From the NCBI RefSeq assembly GCF_014207745.1, contig NZ_JACHJB010000001.1, positions 1,612,001 to 1,676,000 of the forward strand: DNA of 64,000 bases, in the 5' to 3' direction. Below are positions 31,801 to 45,602 of the stretch, piece after piece. This DNA comes from Nonomuraea muscovyensis. GTDB taxonomy: Bacteria; Actinomycetota; Actinomycetes; Streptosporangiales; Streptosporangiaceae. Numbering within the stretch: the first letter of the stretch is position 1; every line of letters begins with the position of its first letter. Below the pieces are notes generated by a model. That model ran no database searches and was not told the origin of the DNA. It saw only the letters and a program-made list of their open reading frames with translations. The translations under genes and the position numbers were made by a program.

Positions 31801-33117
31801 CTAGCGACGCATCGTCGCCACGGCCGCCCTGAACCCGTCACGCGGGTGTTCGACCTCGCCGAGCGAGATCGTCTCCCGCTTGAAGAACAACGCCAGGGTC
31901 CAGTCGACGACGACACGGACCTTCCGGTTGAGCGTCGGCACCCGCGACAGATGGTAGGTCCGGTGCATGAACCACGCAGGGAATCCGCGAAGCTTGACCC
32001 CGTAGACGTTCGCCACGCCCTGGTGCAGGCCGAGTCCGGCGACCGATCCGACATACTTGTGGCGGTAGTCGACCAGTTGCTCACCGCGCAGATGGCGGAC
32101 GATGTTGTCGGCGAGCACCTTGGCCTGGCGCACCGCGTGCTGCGCGTTGGGCGCGCAGTACTGGCCCGGGTTGGTCACGTCGGGCACACCCGCGATGTCG
32201 CCGGCGGCGAAGGCGCCCTTGACGCCCGCGACGGTCAGCGCCGTCGTGGTCTTGATCCGGCCGCGCTCGTCGAGCGGCAGGTCGCCGGAGTTGACGATCG
32301 TGCTGGGCTTGACGCCGGCCGTCCAGACGAGGGTGTCGGCGTCGAACGCCGAGCCGTCGGAGAGCACGACGTGGCCGCCCTCGCACGACTCCAGGCGCGT
32401 CTCCAGCTTGACGTCGATGCCGCGCTCGCGGAGCTGCTCCAGCGTCCACTTGCCCATCTCGGGGCCCACCTCGGGCAGCACCCGGTCGGTGGCCTCGACG
32501 AGCACCCAGCGCAGGTCGGAGGGCTTGATGTTGCGGTAGTAGCGCGTGGAGTCCTTGGCCATGTCCTCCAGCTCGGCCAGCGCCTCGACGCCGGCGAAGC
32601 CCGCGCCCACGACCACGAAGGTCAGCGCCCGACGGCGCACCTCGGGGTCCTCGGTCGACTCGGCCACGTCGAGCAGGTGCAGGACGCGGTTGCGCAGCGC
32701 GATGGCCTCGCCCACGGTCTTGAAGCCGATGCCGATGTCGGTGAGGCCGGGGATCGGCAGCGTCCGCGAGATCGAGCCCGCGGCCATCACGATCACGTCG
32801 TAGGCGAGCTCTCTCGCCTGGCCCACGGCGGGCTGGAAGGTGACGGTCCGCTCGCTGTGGTGGACCTTGGTGACGGTGCCGTTGAGGATCTCCACCTTGG
32901 GCAGCACCCGGCGCAGCGGCGCGACCAGGTGCCGAGGTGACAGGTTGCCGGCGGCCGCCTCGGGGAGGAACGGCTGGTAGGTCATGTAGGACTGGGGGTC
33001 GATGATCGTGATGCTGACGGAGCCGTCGCGCAGCTCACGGCGGAGCGTTCGCTGCAGGCGGAGTGCGGTGTAGAGGCCGACGTAGCCGCCGCCCACGATC
33101 ACAATGCGCTTGTTCAT
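31801..33117 (-). CDS. ndh: Type II NADH dehydrogenase (NAD(P)/FAD-dependent oxidoreductase)
   Basis: This 438-residue peripheral membrane flavoprotein passes electrons from NADH to quinone without pumping protons. The FAD-binding loop is RIVIVGGGYVGLYTALRL at the N-terminus and the NADH-binding loop is VVVGAGFAGVEALAEL (about residue 165). FAADDIAG-type sequence occurs as AFAAGDIAGVPD. The C-terminal part (about 380-438) is basic and hydrophobic, as needed for membrane association. I chose the ATG at 33117, giving MNKRIVIVGGG. The gene appears to be monocistronic. Confidence 0.9.
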   Translation of the reverse strand: MNKRIVIVGGGYVGLYTALRLQRTLRRELRDGSVSITIIDPQSYMTYQPFLPEAAAGNLSPRHLVAPLRRVLPKVEILNGTVTKVHHSERTVTFQPAVGQARELAYDVIVMAAGSISRTLPIPGLTDIGIGFKTVGEAIALRNRVLHLLDVAESTEDPEVRRRALTFVVVGAGFAGVEALAELEDMAKDSTRYYRNIKPSDLRWVLVEATDRVLPEVGPEMGKWTLEQLRERGIDVKLETRLESCEGGHVVLSDGSAFDADTLVWTAGVKPSTIVNSGDLPLDERGRIKTTTALTVAGVKGAFAAGDIAGVPDVTNPGQYCAPNAQHAVRQAKVLADNIVRHLRGEQLVDYRHKYVGSVAGLGLHQGVANVYGVKLRGFPAWFMHRTYHLSRVPTLNRKVRVVVDWTLALFFKRETISLGEVEHPRDGFRAAVATMRR

Positions 33118-33202
33118 CCTGAGGCCCATCCTCGTTTGTGAAAGCATTCACAAGCTTACGTGGCGCGGGGACGGAACTCCACTGAGTGAACAATGCGATT
33201 CA

Positions 33203-33997
33203 TCACACCATGAGGTGGCATGCCCTGCTGAAGACGTCGTCGAGCATCCGGGCGGTCACCCGGCCGGTGAAGGTGTTCTGCTGGCTGGGGTGGTAGCAGC
33301 CGAGCAGGGTCACGGGCGTCCCGCCGTACGAGATGCCGGCCTCGACGCCGTGGCCGAACGGCGGCCTGGCGCGCGGCAGGGTGTATCCGGCCTCCTTCAG
33401 CGCCGGCCACAGGGCCTGCCAGGCGTAGCCACCGAGCGCGACGATCACCCGCACGGACGGGGCGACCAGCTCCACCTCGCGGGCCAGCCACGGGAAGCAG
33501 GCGGCCTTCTCCTCGGGGGCGGGCTTGTTGGCGGGCGGCGCGCAGCGCACCGAGGCCAGCATCCGGGCGCCGATGAGCCGTTGCCCGTCACCGGCGTGCG
33601 TGCTGGCCACCTGGGTGGCCAGGCCGCAGCGGTGCAGCGAGGCGAACAGCCAGTCGCCGCTGCGGTCGCCGGTGAAGATGCGGCCGGTCCGGTTGCCCCC
33701 GTGGGCGGCCGGGGCGAGCCCCGCGATGAGGAGGCGCGGGCGCTCGTCGCCCCAACCGGCGACCGGGCGGCCCCAGTAGGTCTCGTCCGCGAACGCGCGC
33801 CGCCTCACCTGGGCGACTTCCTCGCGCCAGGCCACCAGGCGGGGACAGGCGCGGCAGACCGACTGCCGGGCCGTGAGCTCCGCGAGGGTGCGGCTGGTGG
33901 CGGCGAGGCGGCGCACGTCCGCGGGGTCCTGGGCGACCGGCGTCTCAGCGGTCGCCGGGTCGTCGGGCCAGCCGGTGCCGGGAGGGACGAAGCTCAT
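33203..33997 (-). CDS. Type 5 uracil-DNA glycosylase
   Basis: This 264-residue DNA repair enzyme removes uracil and other deaminated bases. It has the family-5 motifs [25 protein letters not shown] (in pieces, about 93-117) and the C-terminal HPSQQNT motif. Cys pairs in VCRACPRL and further cysteines around VRCAPP and KAACFPW should hold a 4Fe-4S cluster. Family-5 enzymes have Ala in the first motif where other UDGs have Asp or Asn, as seen here (GLAPAAHG). Such enzymes are common in high-GC actinobacteria. Confidence 0.92.
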   Translation of the reverse strand: MSFVPPGTGWPDDPATAETPVAQDPADVRRLAATSRTLAELTARQSVCRACPRLVAWREEVAQVRRRAFADETYWGRPVAGWGDERPRLLIAGLAPAAHGGNRTGRIFTGDRSGDWLFASLHRCGLATQVASTHAGDGQRLIGARMLASVRCAPPANKPAPEEKAACFPWLAREVELVAPSVRVIVALGGYAWQALWPALKEAGYTLPRARPPFGHGVEAGISYGGTPVTLLGCYHPSQQNTFTGRVTARMLDDVFSRACHLMV

Positions 33998-34043
33998 GCC
34001 TTCGATGGTGCCCGATCCGCGGCACGGCTCCGGCCTCGGCAGG

Positions 34044-35030
34044 TCAGCCGGACGGCTTCGGAGCCGGCGTGGCCGACACGGTGGCCGACGCGGTGGCCGA
34101 CGCGGTGGCGGTGGGCGCAGGGGCCTCGGAGGCGGTGACCGTCGCGTCCGGAGCGGCCGTCGGGCACGGCTTGGCCTCGGCCACGCCGGACTCCGCCGTG
34201 CCGTCGTTCTCGACCAGGGGCAGGGGGTAGCGGTTGAGTATGGGCTCGCCGCACGAGCGGTCCACCGCGTAGCCGTACGCCTCCGGGTCGGTGGTGAGCG
34301 GCCGGCCGTTCTGGTCGTAGAGGTAGACGTCGGTCAGCGGGGTGCCGTCCTTGGCGTACGGCTTGATGTTGTAGACGTCGCCGGACAGGCCGGAGACGGT
34401 CTCCATCATGACCGGGCCGTCAGCAGCGTAGCGCTCGTCGAGACCGGTCAGCCTGTCGGCGATCGCCACCCCGGCCAGCAGCGCCATCCCGGCCACCGCG
34501 TTGACCAGCAGCGTGAGCGGCAGCACCACCCTGCCCCGGACGCGCCGGCCCCACCACACCGACGCCGCCACGAGCGCGGCGACGAGCAGCCATCCAAGCG
34601 GATCGTCCGGCAGGAGGCGGTCGTCGGCGAAGCCCAGCACGACCATGGCCAGCAGGTAGCCGCGCAGCACCCACCAGCCCGGCCGCAGCTCCCGCAGAAA
34701 TCCCAGGAAACCCCGGTAAGGGCCCTTACCCATGAGGGTGGTGTGGAGGTCGAGCAACCGCTCACGGGGCCGCAGGCGGCGCTTCTGGCGGCTCGCAGGC
34801 CGGCCCCCGTAGGCGGCCACGAGCTCGTCCGCGTACGCGGCCGGCGGCCCCAGCCGCTCCTCCAACGGGACGTCGGACTCCGCCGCGATCTCCGCCAGGT
34901 GGTCGTCGAGGTCGTCGAGGAGCTCCTCGGCGTCCGGATGACCGGCCAGGGCGTCGCGTACGGCCTGCGCGTAGCGCGCCGGGGTGTCCATGGGGCCGTC
35001 GCCGGCCTCAGGACCGAGGTGCTGGGTCAC
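34044..35030 (-). CDS. HAAS-domain membrane protein paired with a PadR regulator
   Basis: This 328-residue protein has an N-terminal helical HAAS-type domain (about 15-70, [24 protein letters not shown] in pieces). Three or four membrane helices (about 115-200) and an outer C-terminal domain with two Cys follow, then a tail of ASAT/TASA repeats. HAAS domains are typical of proteins encoded next to PadR regulators. Its GTG start overlaps the PadR gene by 23 bases; an in-frame ATG at 34988 is an alternative. Function is unknown; an envelope-stress or efflux accessory role is common in this layout (inference). Confidence 0.78.
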   Translation of the reverse strand: MTQHLGPEAGDGPMDTPARYAQAVRDALAGHPDAEELLDDLDDHLAEIAAESDVPLEERLGPPAAYADELVAAYGGRPASRQKRRLRPRERLLDLHTTLMGKGPYRGFLGFLRELRPGWWVLRGYLLAMVVLGFADDRLLPDDPLGWLLVAALVAASVWWGRRVRGRVVLPLTLLVNAVAGMALLAGVAIADRLTGLDERYAADGPVMMETVSGLSGDVYNIKPYAKDGTPLTDVYLYDQNGRPLTTDPEAYGYAVDRSCGEPILNRYPLPLVENDGTAESGVAEAKPCPTAAPDATVTASEAPAPTATASATASATVSATPAPKPSG

Positions 35031-35352
35031 TGTGCCCCTCCTTGAGCAGGGATGCCATGGTGGCCGCGAACGAGGTCCAGGTCCGGGCGGAGGAGGCGTA
35101 CATGCTCCTGCCGACCTCGTTCAGCCCGTAGTACTTGCGATGGGGCCCCTCGTCGGAGGCCACCACGTACGAGGTGAGCGCGCCGGCCTTGAACAGCCTG
35201 CGCAGCGTCCCGTACACCGAGGCGTCGCCCACGTCGTGCAGGCCCGCCTCTCTCAGCCTGCGCACGACGTCGTAGCCGTAGCCGTCACGCTCGTCGAGCA
35301 CCGCCAGGACGGCCAGGTCGAGCACGCCCTTGAGGAGCTGGCTGCTATCCAC
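35008..35352 (-). CDS. PadR family transcriptional regulator
   Basis: This 114-residue winged-helix repressor has the family opening DSSQLLKGVLDLAVLAVLDE and the wing region DASVYGTLRRLFKAGALTSY. I chose the GTG at 35352, which gives the family's usual N-terminus; a GTG at 35361 adds three residues. There is no ribosome site, and a TAGTGT hexamer ends 7 bases before 35352, so the mRNA is probably leaderless. A 21-bp palindrome covers the promoter, suggesting autorepression together with the downstream HAAS gene. Confidence 0.9.
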   Translation of the reverse strand: MDSSQLLKGVLDLAVLAVLDERDGYGYDVVRRLREAGLHDVGDASVYGTLRRLFKAGALTSYVVASDEGPHRKYYGLNEVGRSMYASSARTWTSFAATMASLLKEGHSDPAPRS

Positions 35353-35359
35353 GGTATGC

Positions 35360-35383
35360 ACACTACTGTGCTTAGCGCAGTAG
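35360..35383 (-). promoter_or_regulatory. Leaderless promoter and palindromic PadR operator
   Basis: The -10-like hexamer TAGTGT (35365-35360 on the minus strand) lies 7 bases before the GTG at 35352. It overlaps a 21-base inverted repeat (35363-35383) with half-sites CTACTGtGCT and AGCgCAGTAG around a central T. The arms pair at 9 of 10 positions. This is the natural binding site for the PadR protein encoded just downstream. Confidence 0.65.
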
Positions 35384-35396
35384 CGGCAACAAGAAA

Positions 35397-35427
35397 GCCG
35401 GATGGCGCCACGAGGACGCCATCCGGC
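35397..35427 (-). terminator. Hairpin terminator after the secreted repeat protein gene
   Basis: A perfect 11-bp stem, GCCGGATGGCG / CGCCATCCGGC (35397-35407 with 35417-35427), begins 14 bases after the stop at 35442. Confidence 0.75.
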
Positions 35428-35441
35428 CTAGTTCACACCGA

Positions 35442-36863
35442 TCAGGCGGACTCGTCAGCCTTCGGCGGGCAGGTCGCCGTGAAGGCGGTGCTGCCGGAGG
35501 AGGCCGCGTTCGGGCTCACGACGACGAGCTCGACCGAGCCCGTGGTCTCGGAGGCACCGTGGGTGCCGCCGATGCCCCAGGTCACGTTCAGGCTGCCGTT
35601 CACCTGACGCTCGAGCGTCTCGTGCTCGCGCTTGCCGTTGATGACCCAGTAGTACTTCACCGTGGCCGGGCCGGTGCTGGTGAGCGTGGCCTGGAAGTCC
35701 ACACCCGGGCCCCGCTTGTCGGCGCACATCTCGTTACGCTGGCCCGCCACCGAGACGCCGGACACCGAGACCTTGGGCTCGGGCGCCTGGCACGCGGCGT
35801 AGGACTGCGTGATCGAGTCGGTGTTGCGCGGGCCGGAAACCGTCAGCGTGATCCTGCCGCCCTTGGTGGCGTAGCCGCGCAACTCCTGCTCGCCGAGCTG
35901 GACGTTGCGGGTGCCGCCGTGGCTGAACCAGACGTCATCGGTCTTGACGGTGCGGCCGTTCAGCTTCCACGCGTACTCGACTCGGCCGCGGGCGGTCGAG
36001 CTGACGTTCGCGTGCGCGCTGACCGCGCAGGTGTCATGGTTGGTCGCCGTCACCAGACCGGAGACGGACACGCGGGGAGCCGGAGCCTCGTCCTTGCAGA
36101 TGACCTTGTAGTAGGCCCGGTTGGAGGAGGCGTGGCCCGGACGCAGGACCTCGAGCTGCGCGTAGCCGCGCTGGCTGTGGCGCGGGGAGATCCCGAAGCC
36201 CACCCGCTTGCTGCTGTAGACCTTGGTGTAGCCGTAGTCGACGACCCGGCCGTTGAGGATCCAGCGGTACTTGACCCGGGACGGCTCGCTGACCCTGATC
36301 ACGCCACCGAAGTCGACCTTGTCACCGGGGGTGCAGGACCCGACGTAGGTGCTCGGGCTCGCCCAGGCGCGGGCGGAGACCCTGACACTCTTGGTGAGCT
36401 GGTCCTTCTCGATGACCTTGGGGTCGGAGCAGGTGACCGAGAAGTGGCTCTTCTTGGAGGTCACCTTGCGCGGGCTGAGGACCTGCAGGGCCTCCCAGCC
36501 CTCGACGTCCTCGCCGAACGTGTTGGCCTGCGACACCCTGACGTACTTGGTGCCCTTGCCGTTGAGCTTGATCGTCTTGACCTTGCTCGCGGACCCGTCA
36601 CCGTGCAGCCAGCGGTAGGCCAGCGTGGTCTTGCCCGTGAGCTTGATCTTGATCTTGGCCGAGAAGTCGATCTTGGCCGGACATGCGCCCTCGTAGGTGC
36701 GGTCCGCGGTCGTCGGCGTGGAGACCGAGACCTTGGGCTTGGCCTTGGAGGTGGCCGTGGTGGCCGCCTGGGCGGGGCTGGCGACCAGCCCGACCATGCC
36801 GGCCAGCATCGCCGCGGAGGCGCCGAACGCCGCCGCCCGACGTGCTAACGGTGATGACTTCAT
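35442..36863 (-). CDS. Secreted protein with four Cys-bounded Ig-like repeats
   Basis: This 473-residue protein has a signal peptide (about 1-33, cleavage after SPAQA) and four repeats of about 100 residues. Each starts near a Cys, has a central aromatic core (AYRWLHGDG, KYRWILNGR, EYAWKLNGR, KYYWVINGK) and ends with a second Cys before the next VSVSG linker. The pattern suggests four beta-sandwich domains, each with one disulfide. The first segment is Lys/Thr-rich. I see no catalytic motif, anchor or cell-wall sorting signal. It is probably a released or wall-associated structural or adhesive protein; the function is unknown. Confidence 0.82.
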   Translation of the reverse strand: MKSSPLARRAAAFGASAAMLAGMVGLVASPAQAATTATSKAKPKVSVSTPTTADRTYEGACPAKIDFSAKIKIKLTGKTTLAYRWLHGDGSASKVKTIKLNGKGTKYVRVSQANTFGEDVEGWEALQVLSPRKVTSKKSHFSVTCSDPKVIEKDQLTKSVRVSARAWASPSTYVGSCTPGDKVDFGGVIRVSEPSRVKYRWILNGRVVDYGYTKVYSSKRVGFGISPRHSQRGYAQLEVLRPGHASSNRAYYKVICKDEAPAPRVSVSGLVTATNHDTCAVSAHANVSSTARGRVEYAWKLNGRTVKTDDVWFSHGGTRNVQLGEQELRGYATKGGRITLTVSGPRNTDSITQSYAACQAPEPKVSVSGVSVAGQRNEMCADKRGPGVDFQATLTSTGPATVKYYWVINGKREHETLERQVNGSLNVTWGIGGTHGASETTGSVELVVVSPNAASSGSTAFTATCPPKADESA

Positions 36864-37038
36864 GTTGAGAGTGCTCCATTCCGTGAGGGAAAAGATGCGC
36901 TCGGGAACGGTCGCCACGCCGACACCATACGTGTCCGGCAATATGGCAAAGCCCCCGTAATGCCCCTTTACCTAAGCACAATACTGATTGCACGCTCAAC
37001 ACGGTGGCGAAAGCGAAATGTCCGAATTTAGCGGCCTT

Positions 37039-37983
37039 TCAGGCTATAGACCACGCAATTCCATCGAGGATGTCGTGCTCACTGACCACGACCTGCGAGA
37101 ACGCGAAGCGGCGCATGATGCGGTCGAGTATCAGAGCCCCCGCTCCGATGACGTCGACCCGCCCCGGATGCATCACCGGCAATCGGGCCCGCTCACCATG
37201 GGTCATCGCGAGCAGCCGCCGCGTGACCTCGTGGACCTCTTCGGCGGTGATGTGCGCGTGGTGGATCCGGTCGCGGTCGTAGGCCGGCAGGCCGAGCGCG
37301 AGGCCGGCGACCGTCGTCACCGAGCCCGCCAGCCCGACCAGCGTGTGCGCCCGCTCCACGGGCACCGCCTCGGTCACCTTGTCGAGCGCGTCGTCGATGT
37401 CGGCGACCACGGCCTCCAGCGCCCGGGCCGAGGGCGGGTCGCCCGCGTCGCGCAGGTGCCGCTCGGTCAGCCGGACGCAGCCGATGTCCACCGAGAGGGC
37501 GGCCTCGGCGTGGCGCGCGCCGACCACGAACTCGGTGGAGCCGCCGCCGATGTCCACCACGAGATAGGGCCCCATCGGCCCCTCGGGATGCTCCGTCTCC
37601 GGCGACAGGTGGAGCAGGCCGCGGGTCGCGCCCGTGAACGACAGCTCGGCCTCCTCAGCACCGCTGACGACCTCCGGCTCGACGCCGAAGATCTCGCGCA
37701 CCCCGTCGACGAACTCCTGCCGGTTGGCCGCGTCGCGGGTCGCGCTCGTCGCCACCACCCGGGTGCGTTTGGCGCCGTGGTGGTCGATGAGCTCACGGTA
37801 GCCGCGCATCGCGGCGAAGGTGCGCTCCAGGGCTTCGGCCGACAGCCGGCCGGTCTTGTCGACGCCCTGCCCCAGCCGGACGATCTCCATCCGCCGCTCG
37901 ACCTCGGTGAGCGTGTCGTGTGGGATGTCGGCGACGAGCAGGCGTACGGAGTTGGTGCCACAGTCGACGGCGGCTACACGCAT
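37039..37983 (-). CDS. ppx: Exopolyphosphatase / Ppx-GppA phosphatase
   Basis: This 314-residue enzyme of the ASKHA fold cleaves terminal phosphate from polyphosphate or pppGpp. Family motifs are present: VAAVDCGTNSVRLLVAD (phosphate loop), ATSATRDAANRQEF, SGAEEAELSFTGA and LVVDIGGGSTEFVVG. Its length matches the short actinobacterial Ppx. It overlaps the DUF501 gene by 10 bases and is the last gene of the eno-divIC-DUF501-ppx run. Confidence 0.93.
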   Translation of the reverse strand: MRVAAVDCGTNSVRLLVADIPHDTLTEVERRMEIVRLGQGVDKTGRLSAEALERTFAAMRGYRELIDHHGAKRTRVVATSATRDAANRQEFVDGVREIFGVEPEVVSGAEEAELSFTGATRGLLHLSPETEHPEGPMGPYLVVDIGGGSTEFVVGARHAEAALSVDIGCVRLTERHLRDAGDPPSARALEAVVADIDDALDKVTEAVPVERAHTLVGLAGSVTTVAGLALGLPAYDRDRIHHAHITAEEVHEVTRRLLAMTHGERARLPVMHPGRVDVIGAGALILDRIMRRFAFSQVVVSEHDILDGIAWSIA

Positions 37984-38585
37984 GGTCCGTCACTCCACCA
38001 GTCGGGGAGGGCATCGAGCGCCTCCCTGCCGAACGGGTTGGTCCCGGGGGCCGCCAGCTCGTGCGCGACGAGCGCGTGCAGGCACTTGACCCGCGACGGC
38101 ATGCCCCCGGTGCTCTGCATATCCCGTGGAAGCGGCTCCATGCCCGCGTCCTCGGCGGCCTTGTCGCGCCGGGCGACGTAGTCGTCGTGGGCGGCCTGGT
38201 AGCTCGCGGCCAGCTCGGGATCGTCCGCCAGCCTGGCCTGCATCTCGCGCATCAGGCCGGAGCCCTCCAGCGTGCCGATGGCGGAGGCCGCCCGGGGACA
38301 GGTCAGGTAGTAGAGGGTGGGGAACGGCGAGCCGTCGGGCAGCCGCGGCGCGGTCTCCACCACGTCGGGGTTGCCGCACGGGCAGCGGTGCGCGACCCCG
38401 CGCAGTCCTCGGGGCGGGCGGCCGAGCTGCCGCCGCACGGCCTCCACGTCACCCTCCGGCACGTCAGTCTCCGGCACGCCGCTGTCCGGCACGTCACTGG
38501 GCGGCGCGTCGCTCTCCGGCACGCCGCTGTCCGGCACGTCACTGGGCGGCGCGCCCTCCGCGGGCTTCGGCTCAGGGCTGTCCAA
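37974..38585 (-). CDS. DUF501 domain protein with a repeat-rich N-terminus
   Basis: The DUF501 domain starts at VEAVRRQLGRPPRG and includes RCPCGNPDVVETAPRLPDG, PFPTLYYLTCPRA and GGMPSRVKCLHALVAHELA. The protein is conserved next to eno/divIC/ppx in actinobacteria; its function is unknown. The TTG at 38585 overlaps the divIC stop by 14 bases and adds about 46 residues of acidic Pro-rich repeats. A GTG at 38447 with GGAGG close upstream would give the more usual 157-residue length. Both starts are credible. The repeats keep frame and coding-type base use, so I list the longer form. Confidence 0.82.
   Translation of the reverse strand: MDSPEPKPAEGAPPSDVPDSGVPESDAPPSDVPDSGVPETDVPEGDVEAVRRQLGRPPRGLRGVAHRCPCGNPDVVETAPRLPDGSPFPTLYYLTCPRAASAIGTLEGSGLMREMQARLADDPELAASYQAAHDDYVARRDKAAEDAGMEPLPRDMQSTGGMPSRVKCLHALVAHELAAPGTNPFGREALDALPDWWSDGPCV
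38468..38553. repeat. 41-bp direct repeat with 45-bp period
   Basis: Bases 38468-38508 recur exactly at 38513-38553. The period of 45 bases equals 15 residues (SDVPDSGVPE-type unit) in the DUF501 frame. Confidence 0.9.
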
Positions 38586-38994
38586 CGGTCTCCTTCTCCC
38601 CCGCGCCCGCCTTGCGGCCGGTGCCCGCGTCGGCGGCCTCGACGGACTTCCACAACGTCTGGTACCACGGCGGCGCGGGCGCGGCCTGCTTGACGGCCGT
38701 CTGCGACTTGCCGGGCTCGGCCTCCATCACCACGTAGCACTTCTCGCCGGGGCCGCAGTAGTGGAGGCGCTCCTTGGCGGTGCGCTTGATCCAGTTGGGG
38801 TCGCGGATCTGCCTGGCCTGCGCCTCCAGCGCCCGGCGGTCGGCCTCGACCCGCGACTTCTCCGCCTGCAGCTCCGCGATGGCGCGGCGCTGTGCGATGT
38901 ACTCGCGCACCGGGTAGGCCAGACTCATCGCGATCGCGCACACCACGATCGCCAGGATGGCGGCCCTCCCGGTCAGCTGCGGCCTCTTGGCCAT
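38572..38994 (-). CDS. divIC: Septum formation initiator protein (FtsB/DivIC)
   Basis: This 140-residue single-pass division protein has a membrane segment (about 10-30), then a coiled coil rich in Ala, Glu and Arg (about 33-63), and the conserved DPNWIKRTAKERLHYCGPGE block. It belongs to the FtsL/FtsQ division subcomplex. The location just after eno is typical for actinobacteria. The C-terminal 40 residues are variable. Confidence 0.92.
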   Translation of the reverse strand: MAKRPQLTGRAAILAIVVCAIAMSLAYPVREYIAQRRAIAELQAEKSRVEADRRALEAQARQIRDPNWIKRTAKERLHYCGPGEKCYVVMEAEPGKSQTAVKQAAPAPPWYQTLWKSVEAADAGTGRKAGAGEKETVGQP

Positions 38995-39047
38995 GCTCCG
39001 CGTCCCCCCTCGTCGTGCGGCCGGCCCACCCGTCCGGCTCCGGTCGC

Positions 39048-39075
39048 ACGGGCCCGCGACCGGTCGCGGGCCCGT
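39048..39075 (-). terminator. Perfect 28-base palindrome after eno
   Basis: The left arm 39048-39061 is the exact reverse complement of 39062-39075. It begins 10 bases after the eno stop at 39085 and can form a long hairpin with a minimal loop. It could attenuate reading from eno into divIC. Confidence 0.7.
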
Positions 39076-39084
39076 ACCCGGAAA

Positions 39085-40398
<1,314 letters not shown>

Positions 40399-40470
40399 TC
40401 AGAGCCTATCGGTACCGCCGCCGGTGACCGCAGGGTCCACACGCGGGCGCCGCCACCAGCCGCTCGCCGG

Positions 40471-41415
40471 CTACGCCTCGTGGATCTCCCAGGCGTGCAC
40501 GCGCTCCCGGTAGGAGCGGGCGGCGGCGCGCAGCTCGGCCTCGGGGTCGATGCCGGCCCGCTGGGCCCGGCTCACCAGGTCGAACAGCTCGCGCCCGACC
40601 CCCTGGCCGACCGCCGACGCGAGGCTCTCCGGCGCGCCCGCCCGCTCGGCGCGCCGGAGGAGCTGGGCCGCCAGCGACAGGGCCGGCTGGCCCAGCGGCA
40701 CGCCGTCCAGCGCGGAGGGCCGTTCGCCCTTGGCGGCCCGCTCGGCGGCCTTGATGGCCTCCCAGTTGTCGTTGACCTCGGCGGCGCTGTCCACCCGCAC
40801 CGAGCCGAACACGTGGGGGTGGCGCCGGACGAGCTTGTCCACGATGCCGGCGGCCACGTCGTCCATGTCGAAGCCCTCGGCCACCTTGGCGTGGAAGACC
40901 ACCTGCAGCAGCAGGTCGCCGAGCTCCTCGCGCAGCGCCGGGTAGTCGCCCTGCTCGATGGTCTCCAGCACCTCGTAGGCCTCTTCGAGCAGGTACGGGA
41001 CGAGCGTCTCGTGGGTCTGCCCGCGGTCCCAGGGACACTCGGCGCGCAACCGGTCCATGACGGCGACCAGGTCGAGCACGCGGGCGCCCGGCAGGTCGTA
41101 CGAGCCGGGCACGACCTCGATCACCGGCGGCTCGTCCAGGGCGATCGCGGCGTGCCCGACCGCGCGCATGAACTCCTCGTCCGACCCGCCGCCGTCGGCC
41201 AGCCACACCACCGTGCCCCCGGCCGCCTCGCGGACCAGCCGCCCGGCGTCGGGAGCCACGACCGTCACCTCGACCCCGGCCTCGGCCAGGTAGGGCAGCT
41301 GGGGATGGTCTTCGGAGCCGGTCAGCACCGGGCCCGACCCGAACGCCCGCCACGCCTGGTGGCTGAGCAGGCCGGGGGCGACCCGCGGCGAGGTGGTGAC
41401 GACGATCAGCGGCAC
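40471..41415 (-). CDS. mazG: Nucleoside triphosphate pyrophosphohydrolase MazG
   Basis: This 314-residue protein hydrolyses NTPs to NMPs and pyrophosphate as a house-cleaning enzyme. The MazG domain (about 110-220) shows ECPWDRGQTHETL, LLEEAYEVLETIE and LREELGDLLLQVVFHAKVA, with the metal-binding ExxE and ExxD residues. An N-terminal part of about 100 residues (MPLIVVTTSPRVAPGLL...) is seen in many actinobacterial MazG proteins. The GTG start lies 4 bases after the SurA-like gene stop, so the genes are coupled. Confidence 0.93.
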   Translation of the reverse strand: MPLIVVTTSPRVAPGLLSHQAWRAFGSGPVLTGSEDHPQLPYLAEAGVEVTVVAPDAGRLVREAAGGTVVWLADGGGSDEEFMRAVGHAAIALDEPPVIEVVPGSYDLPGARVLDLVAVMDRLRAECPWDRGQTHETLVPYLLEEAYEVLETIEQGDYPALREELGDLLLQVVFHAKVAEGFDMDDVAAGIVDKLVRRHPHVFGSVRVDSAAEVNDNWEAIKAAERAAKGERPSALDGVPLGQPALSLAAQLLRRAERAGAPESLASAVGQGVGRELFDLVSRAQRAGIDPEAELRAAARSYRERVHAWEIHEA

Positions 41416-41419
41416 GGGC

Positions 41420-42019
41420 TCAGCCCTGGGCCGGCTGCTGGGCCTGCTGGGCCTGCTTGCCGAACCGGCCCGTGTCGACGAAGCCCTGCTCGTTGGTGAA
41501 CTGGCCGTAGCGGGGGCTGTAGACCATCTTGATCGAGCCGAACTCCTGCTGCAGCTTGGCCTGCGCGTTCTGGTCCTCAGGGCCGCCGAGCTGCCGCTGC
41601 AGCTTGACCACGCCCAGCTCGGCCCGCAGGTAGTCGCGCGCGTCGGCCGGCGAGACGCCCTTGGCCAGCAGGTTGATCTCGGGCGACTGGTACTGGCCGG
41701 GGTCCTTGAGCCCGGCGTCGACCTCGGCCTCGCTCACCTTGATGTTGTGCTTGGCGGCGAGCTGCGCGAACGCGCTCTGGTTGGCCATCCGCGTCAGCAC
41801 GAACTGGGTGACGGGCGCGGGAAGCTGGTCGGGCTGGATGCCGGCCCGCTTCAGCGCCGCTTCGTACTCCTGGACGTTGCTGTTCAGGTCACTGGCCGAG
41901 ATGCGCTCGCTGCCCACGACGGCCGCCGCGCCGGCCTCCATGGGGGAGGAGCAGGCGGTCAGCGCGACGAGGCTCACGCCCACGGCGGCAGCGGCCGCAG
42001 CCGCTCGAATCGACTTCAC
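41420..42019 (-). CDS. SurA N-terminal-like lipoprotein
   Basis: This 199-residue exported protein has a lipobox (VALTACSS) and a helical domain like the N-terminal chaperone part of SurA/PrsA foldases (ISASDLNSNVQEYEAALKRAG, then FVLTRMANQSAFAQLAAKH). No parvulin isomerase domain follows. The Gln/Ala-rich tail is low complexity. It lies between mfd and mazG, its usual place in actinobacteria, and probably assists folding of exported proteins. Confidence 0.85.
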   Translation of the reverse strand: MKSIRAAAAAAAVGVSLVALTACSSPMEAGAAAVVGSERISASDLNSNVQEYEAALKRAGIQPDQLPAPVTQFVLTRMANQSAFAQLAAKHNIKVSEAEVDAGLKDPGQYQSPEINLLAKGVSPADARDYLRAELGVVKLQRQLGGPEDQNAQAKLQQEFGSIKMVYSPRYGQFTNEQGFVDTGRFGKQAQQAQQPAQG

Positions 42020-42047
42020 GTGCGTCCCTTTCCGACAAAAACCCCGG

Positions 42048-45536
<3,489 letters not shown>

Positions 45537-45602
45537 CAGATACGCCCACAGCCCCACGACGGCAACACGACTACCCCCGGCCGAGGTCAGGTCGCGGGGG
45601 TC

